Assembly (NCBI RefSeq): GCF_000002425.4
Contig: NC_037253.1
Coordinates: 2,697,427-2,761,426, forward strand
Direction of reading: 5' to 3'
From: Physcomitrium patens
Lineage: Eukaryota > Streptophyta > Bryopsida > Funariales > Funariaceae
DNA length: 64,000 nt
A program made the translations under genes and the position numbers. Positions 61,072-64,000 of the stretch are shown piece after piece (the first letter of the stretch is position 1; the number at the start of each line of letters is the position of its first letter). A model generated the notes under the pieces. It searched no databases, had not been told where the DNA came from, and saw only the letters and a program-made list of their open reading frames with translations.

Positions 61072-61744
61072 AGGAACGAGTTCCATGAAGAGTGATAATC
61101 ATATGTTGAAGAGATCTATGATGCGATGAATTGTATTTGCCACATACTTTGATCTTTATTTTCTTTGAAGATGATTGATAGGGCCTCTCAACCATCAGTA
61201 GTGTCCCATACCAGGGCAGGAAGATCACCCAGTTATTTGATCATTGTTGAGGCCTTCATAACTTCCTCAGAATAAAATATTTGAAACACCATCAGGAGTT
61301 GTTCCTATCTCTAATAAAATCACCAAACATCGGGAGTCCCTTCCAAGGTCGTGATACCAAACGCATTGTATTTTGCCATCTATTCGAGGAAGAACATGTC
61401 ATCCTTGAAGATCTTCATCTCAATTGCATCATCTTGAAAGTTGAGACAATCATAATGTCTCATCTGGCAGGTCAACAAACAAAGGCTCTTGAGCCGAATC
61501 CGCTAGTTGTTGGTTCTCCATCTCTTGAGCGTTACAACTACAAAGAAGCTACAAACAAGGATTGAAAGTAGAATGATATCTTGCCTAGATCTTGTTTCTT
61601 TTATAAAGAAGGTTTTCATCTTGATTTTGATAGATGTCGTCGATGAAAAGCCTCCTTCGCCTTTGCTGCATTTACAAGATTCTTTACTAGCTCCCATGTG
61701 CGTTCACTAATATCACATCCATGCTAATGGACAAGATATTCCAA

Positions 61745-62296
61745 TTAATTTTGGCGCCGCCTTGAATCTAAGACTTCTTTTACTTCAAATTCTTTATTAT
61801 TGTCTACTTCTATAGGATGAGGTAGAGCTTGTCTTCTTCTTGGTATGTCCAATGTCTTGTATGGTTCAAGAAGAGACACGTGGAATAATGGATGGATTTT
61901 CATTGACTTTGGTAGATGTAAACGATATGCAACTGGATTGATTTGTGTAGAAATAGAAAATGGTCCAAGCCTTCGATAGTCCAACTTATCACAAAGACGA
62001 GTGGTCTTGATATTGTGATGAAGTAACCATACCTTATCATCCATATGGAATGATGGTTGTTCCTTTCGATAGACATCCGCATTGACCTTTTGTTGTTCTT
62101 GAGCTTCTTTTAACTATGCCTTCATCATTGTATGTAGCTCTGACAAATGAGTTGCCAAATCTTTTGTAGCATGATTATCAACTTTTGAAAAGTCAAAAGT
62201 ATCAAGTTGTGGATGATAACCATAATTAGCAAAAATAGGTGTTTGTTTTGTAGAAGAATGTACTGTGTTATTATAAGCAAACTCTACCAATGGCAA
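61745..62296 (-). pseudogene. Chromovirus integrase C-terminus and chromodomain start
   Basis: 62296-62114 has the LVEFAYNNTVHSSTKQTPIF segment that closes the integrase core. 62044-61745 has the GPF-I-Q-NPVAYRL-LP region, the IHPLFHVSLLEPYK motif and then EFEVKEVLDSRRRQ, which is the beginning of a chromodomain in this group. Decayed. Confidence 0.85.
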
Positions 62297-62314
62297 AAGA
62301 GTTGTCCAATCATC

Positions 62315-63075
62315 TTATTGGTACTTAATGATACATCTTAAATACTGCTCCAAAACTTGATTAATATGCTCCATTTGTCCATCAGTTTGAAGATAGAATG
62401 TCGAAGATAGTTTTATATCCACTTTTAGAATCTTGAAAAGAGTCCGCCAAAATCTTGATACAAATTGAGTTCTCCTATTTGATATAATATCCTTGGGTAA
62501 TCCATAATAGCGATAGATATTATCAAAAAAGAGCTTTGCTGTTTCTTCACTTGTAATAGATTTTGTACATGCTACAAAATGTGCCATCTTGGTAAAACAA
62601 TCTACTATCACGAATATAGAGTCATAAGAACCTGAGATTCAAAGGTCCATGATGAAATCCATAGAAATATAAGACCATAGTTGTTCTAGAATGGGTAATG
62701 GTTGAAGAAGTCCGTAAGGTCGATGACGAGGAGTTTTTAATCTCGAGCAAATATCACAAGATTGTACAAAATCTTTAACTGCTTTCCACATTTGGGGCTA
62801 CCAAAAGTCCTTGGATATTAGTTCCAAAGTTTTATTGTACCCAGAATGTCATGCTGCTGGAAAGTCATGACAAGTTTGAAGAACACGTAATCGAGCTTCA
62901 CCTTCTGGAACATATAGGCATCCCTCAAAATATAGTAGATTCTTCTTAATTCAAATTTGGAAGTATCATGAGACTTTAAAAGATTTTTCTTAATATCATG
63001 AATAAGAGGATCAGAAGACATACTTGACTGAATTTGCTTAATGAAAGTTGAATTAATAGTTAGTATTGATTTCAT
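62315..63075 (-). pseudogene. Chromovirus integrase zinc-binding region and catalytic core
   Basis: 63075-62818 covers the H2C2-type zinc-binding region and its lead-in. 62611-62315 covers the core: VDCFTKMAHFVACTK, then YGLPKDIISNR-TQFVSRFW, and TDGQMEHINQVLEQYLR, all standard Ty3 integrase signatures. Decayed. Confidence 0.85.
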
Positions 63076-63089
63076 TGCTCAAAGATGAA

Positions 63090-63265
63090 GATGCTCTGGC
63101 TTCAAGAGAATTATGTGTTGTTGATCAAAAGCAACATCATCTTCCTTTGGTGCAAGATAAGATCATCTAAAAAGTGCATCTGACAAACATTGTTTTTTTT
63201 CTGGTCGATAAGTGAGCTTGAATTCGAAACTTGACAAAGACATACTCTAACGAGACCAATACTTC
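63090..63265 (-). pseudogene. Chromovirus RNase H, 3' end
   Basis: A short minus-strand stretch reads FEFKLTYRPEKKQCLSDAL, matching the FDF-I-YRPG--N--DALSR end of Ty3 RNase H. Similarity ends at about 63265, taken as the truncation point. Decayed. Confidence 0.65.
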
Positions 63266-64000
63266 GGATCTATCCAAGTGCTTTTGGTTTTTGTTTTTGT
63301 TTTCTTTTCTCATCAGACGTTTCATCAAGAAGGTCACGGCAATCTAAGTCTCTCTTCTTACGCTCAGTGTAAAGTTTCCAGTCCGGTCCTATGAGAGCTG
63401 CGGCATTGCAATTCATGCTCTGCTCTGAATCTGAATTCTGCACATTTGCCACACAAAACGTGATTCTAGCAGCTCCTGAGATTGCTCGCTATTAGTTAGC
63501 CACTGAGAAACCTTTTTCCTACAACAAGTTGGCCAGGAAGCAGCAGTCCAATTCTCTCTTTTGGAGAGACTCGCGGGCTGTACACTGTAAAGGCTCTCCA
63601 CCATCAATGCCGTGGAAAGGACTTCTTCGCTTTGCAACTTTGGACAAATCTGGTTGAACCACCGTCCGAATGACGGTGGATGAACAGGTTTGGAGAGGAA
63701 AAGTGTTCAGAGAGTTTCGACACAAAGCTGTATCAACTCGCCAGGTTTATGAGTAATCAAGAGATGCTGGGGTCCGCACCTGCTAACTCTATCCGAAGAG
63801 TCGCTGGAAAAACGGTCTAGCGCGAATACAGTCATCCAGTACATGGTCCAGAGTCGGGCAGATGGAGCAAGAAACGAGCTGACAAGTTGCACAATGTAAT
63901 AAGTTTGACAAGAATTCCAGTTGCCTGGCACGTAACTTAAAGTTTTGTCACTGATTTTGCCTCCTGTTTCTTCTCCTGCTTTAAAGATGCTCTAGTTCAT
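63266..64000. other. GC-richer DNA at the right edge, possible gene fragment
   Basis: Composition is gene-like and several overlapping minus-strand frames (63270-63452, 63413-63637, 63519-63725, 63707-63931) are open, but no single frame carries a motif I recognise. The segment with ALIGPDWKLYTERKKRDLDC looks the most protein-like. It may be the end of a gene that continues beyond the window or into which the chromovirus was inserted. Confidence 0.3.

Larger units (their letters stand above)
60400..63265 (-). mobile_element. 5'-truncated Gypsy chromovirus remnant
   Basis: On the minus strand the order is RNase H end, integrase zinc-binding region, integrase core, C-terminal integrase with the start of a chromodomain, polypurine tract and 3' LTR. 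The upstream half (gag, protease, RT, 5' LTR) is absent: similarity stops near 63265 and GC-richer unrelated DNA follows. The outer end of the LTR cannot be fixed without its partner, so 60400 is approximate. The element is a fossil with several breaks. The chromodomain start places it among Ty3 chromoviruses. Confidence 0.8.

Overview
The window is nuclear DNA of a land plant. It has intron-rich genes with GT-AG splice sites, plant-type gene families (2-on-2 haemoglobin GLB3, group-1 sulfate transporter with a STAS domain, PNGase A, ribosomal protein eL18) and decayed Copia and Gypsy retrotransposons. Fairly GC-rich gene islands sit in very AT-rich, retrotransposon-littered DNA with many (TA)n tracts. 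That layout suggests a bryophyte, most likely a moss of the Physcomitrium type, but this is inference from style, not from a diagnostic marker.

Layout, left to right. 1-2441: promoter region and a complete four-exon GLB3 gene (+). 2442-4159: gene-free, with a 44-bp tandem triplication. 4160-9969: a decayed Gypsy (Ty3) element on the minus strand with short LTRs. 9970-13974: no recognised gene. 13975-15723: one uninterrupted 582-codon reading frame (-), a serine-rich protein I do not recognise. 15724-21434: AT-rich DNA with a roughly 435-bp imperfect palindrome and a (TA/GATA)-type minisatellite. 21440-27090: Copia element 1 (-). 28125-37136: a second, older Copia (+) whose integrase region is interrupted by a third Copia (30309-35410, +) of the same family as element 1. 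39457-40987: RPL18/eL18 (-), with a start-codon-only first exon and a telo-box in its promoter. 43304-44684: a three-exon gene (-) for an unrecognised acidic/coiled-coil/basic protein. 45111-49780: AT-rich, gene-free. 51036-54265: eleven-exon SULTR1-type sulfate transporter (+). 54565-56301: single-exon PNGase A-like gene (-), tail to tail with the transporter. 56302-60399: gene-poor. 60400-63265: 5'-truncated Gypsy chromovirus (-). 63266-64000: GC-richer DNA with no firm gene.

The host genes are unrelated housekeeping, transport and secretory functions and do not form a pathway or cluster. Splice junctions of GLB3, SULTR, RPL18 and the 322-codon gene were worked out by hand; each set keeps one frame, and for the three known families gives a product close to the usual length. 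No CRISPR, prokaryotic operon, tRNA or rRNA gene was found. I see no convincing evidence of an entirely new biological system. The most useful leads are the two unrecognised proteins, the long inverted repeat made by the two sister Copia elements, and the 435-bp hairpin-forming palindrome.
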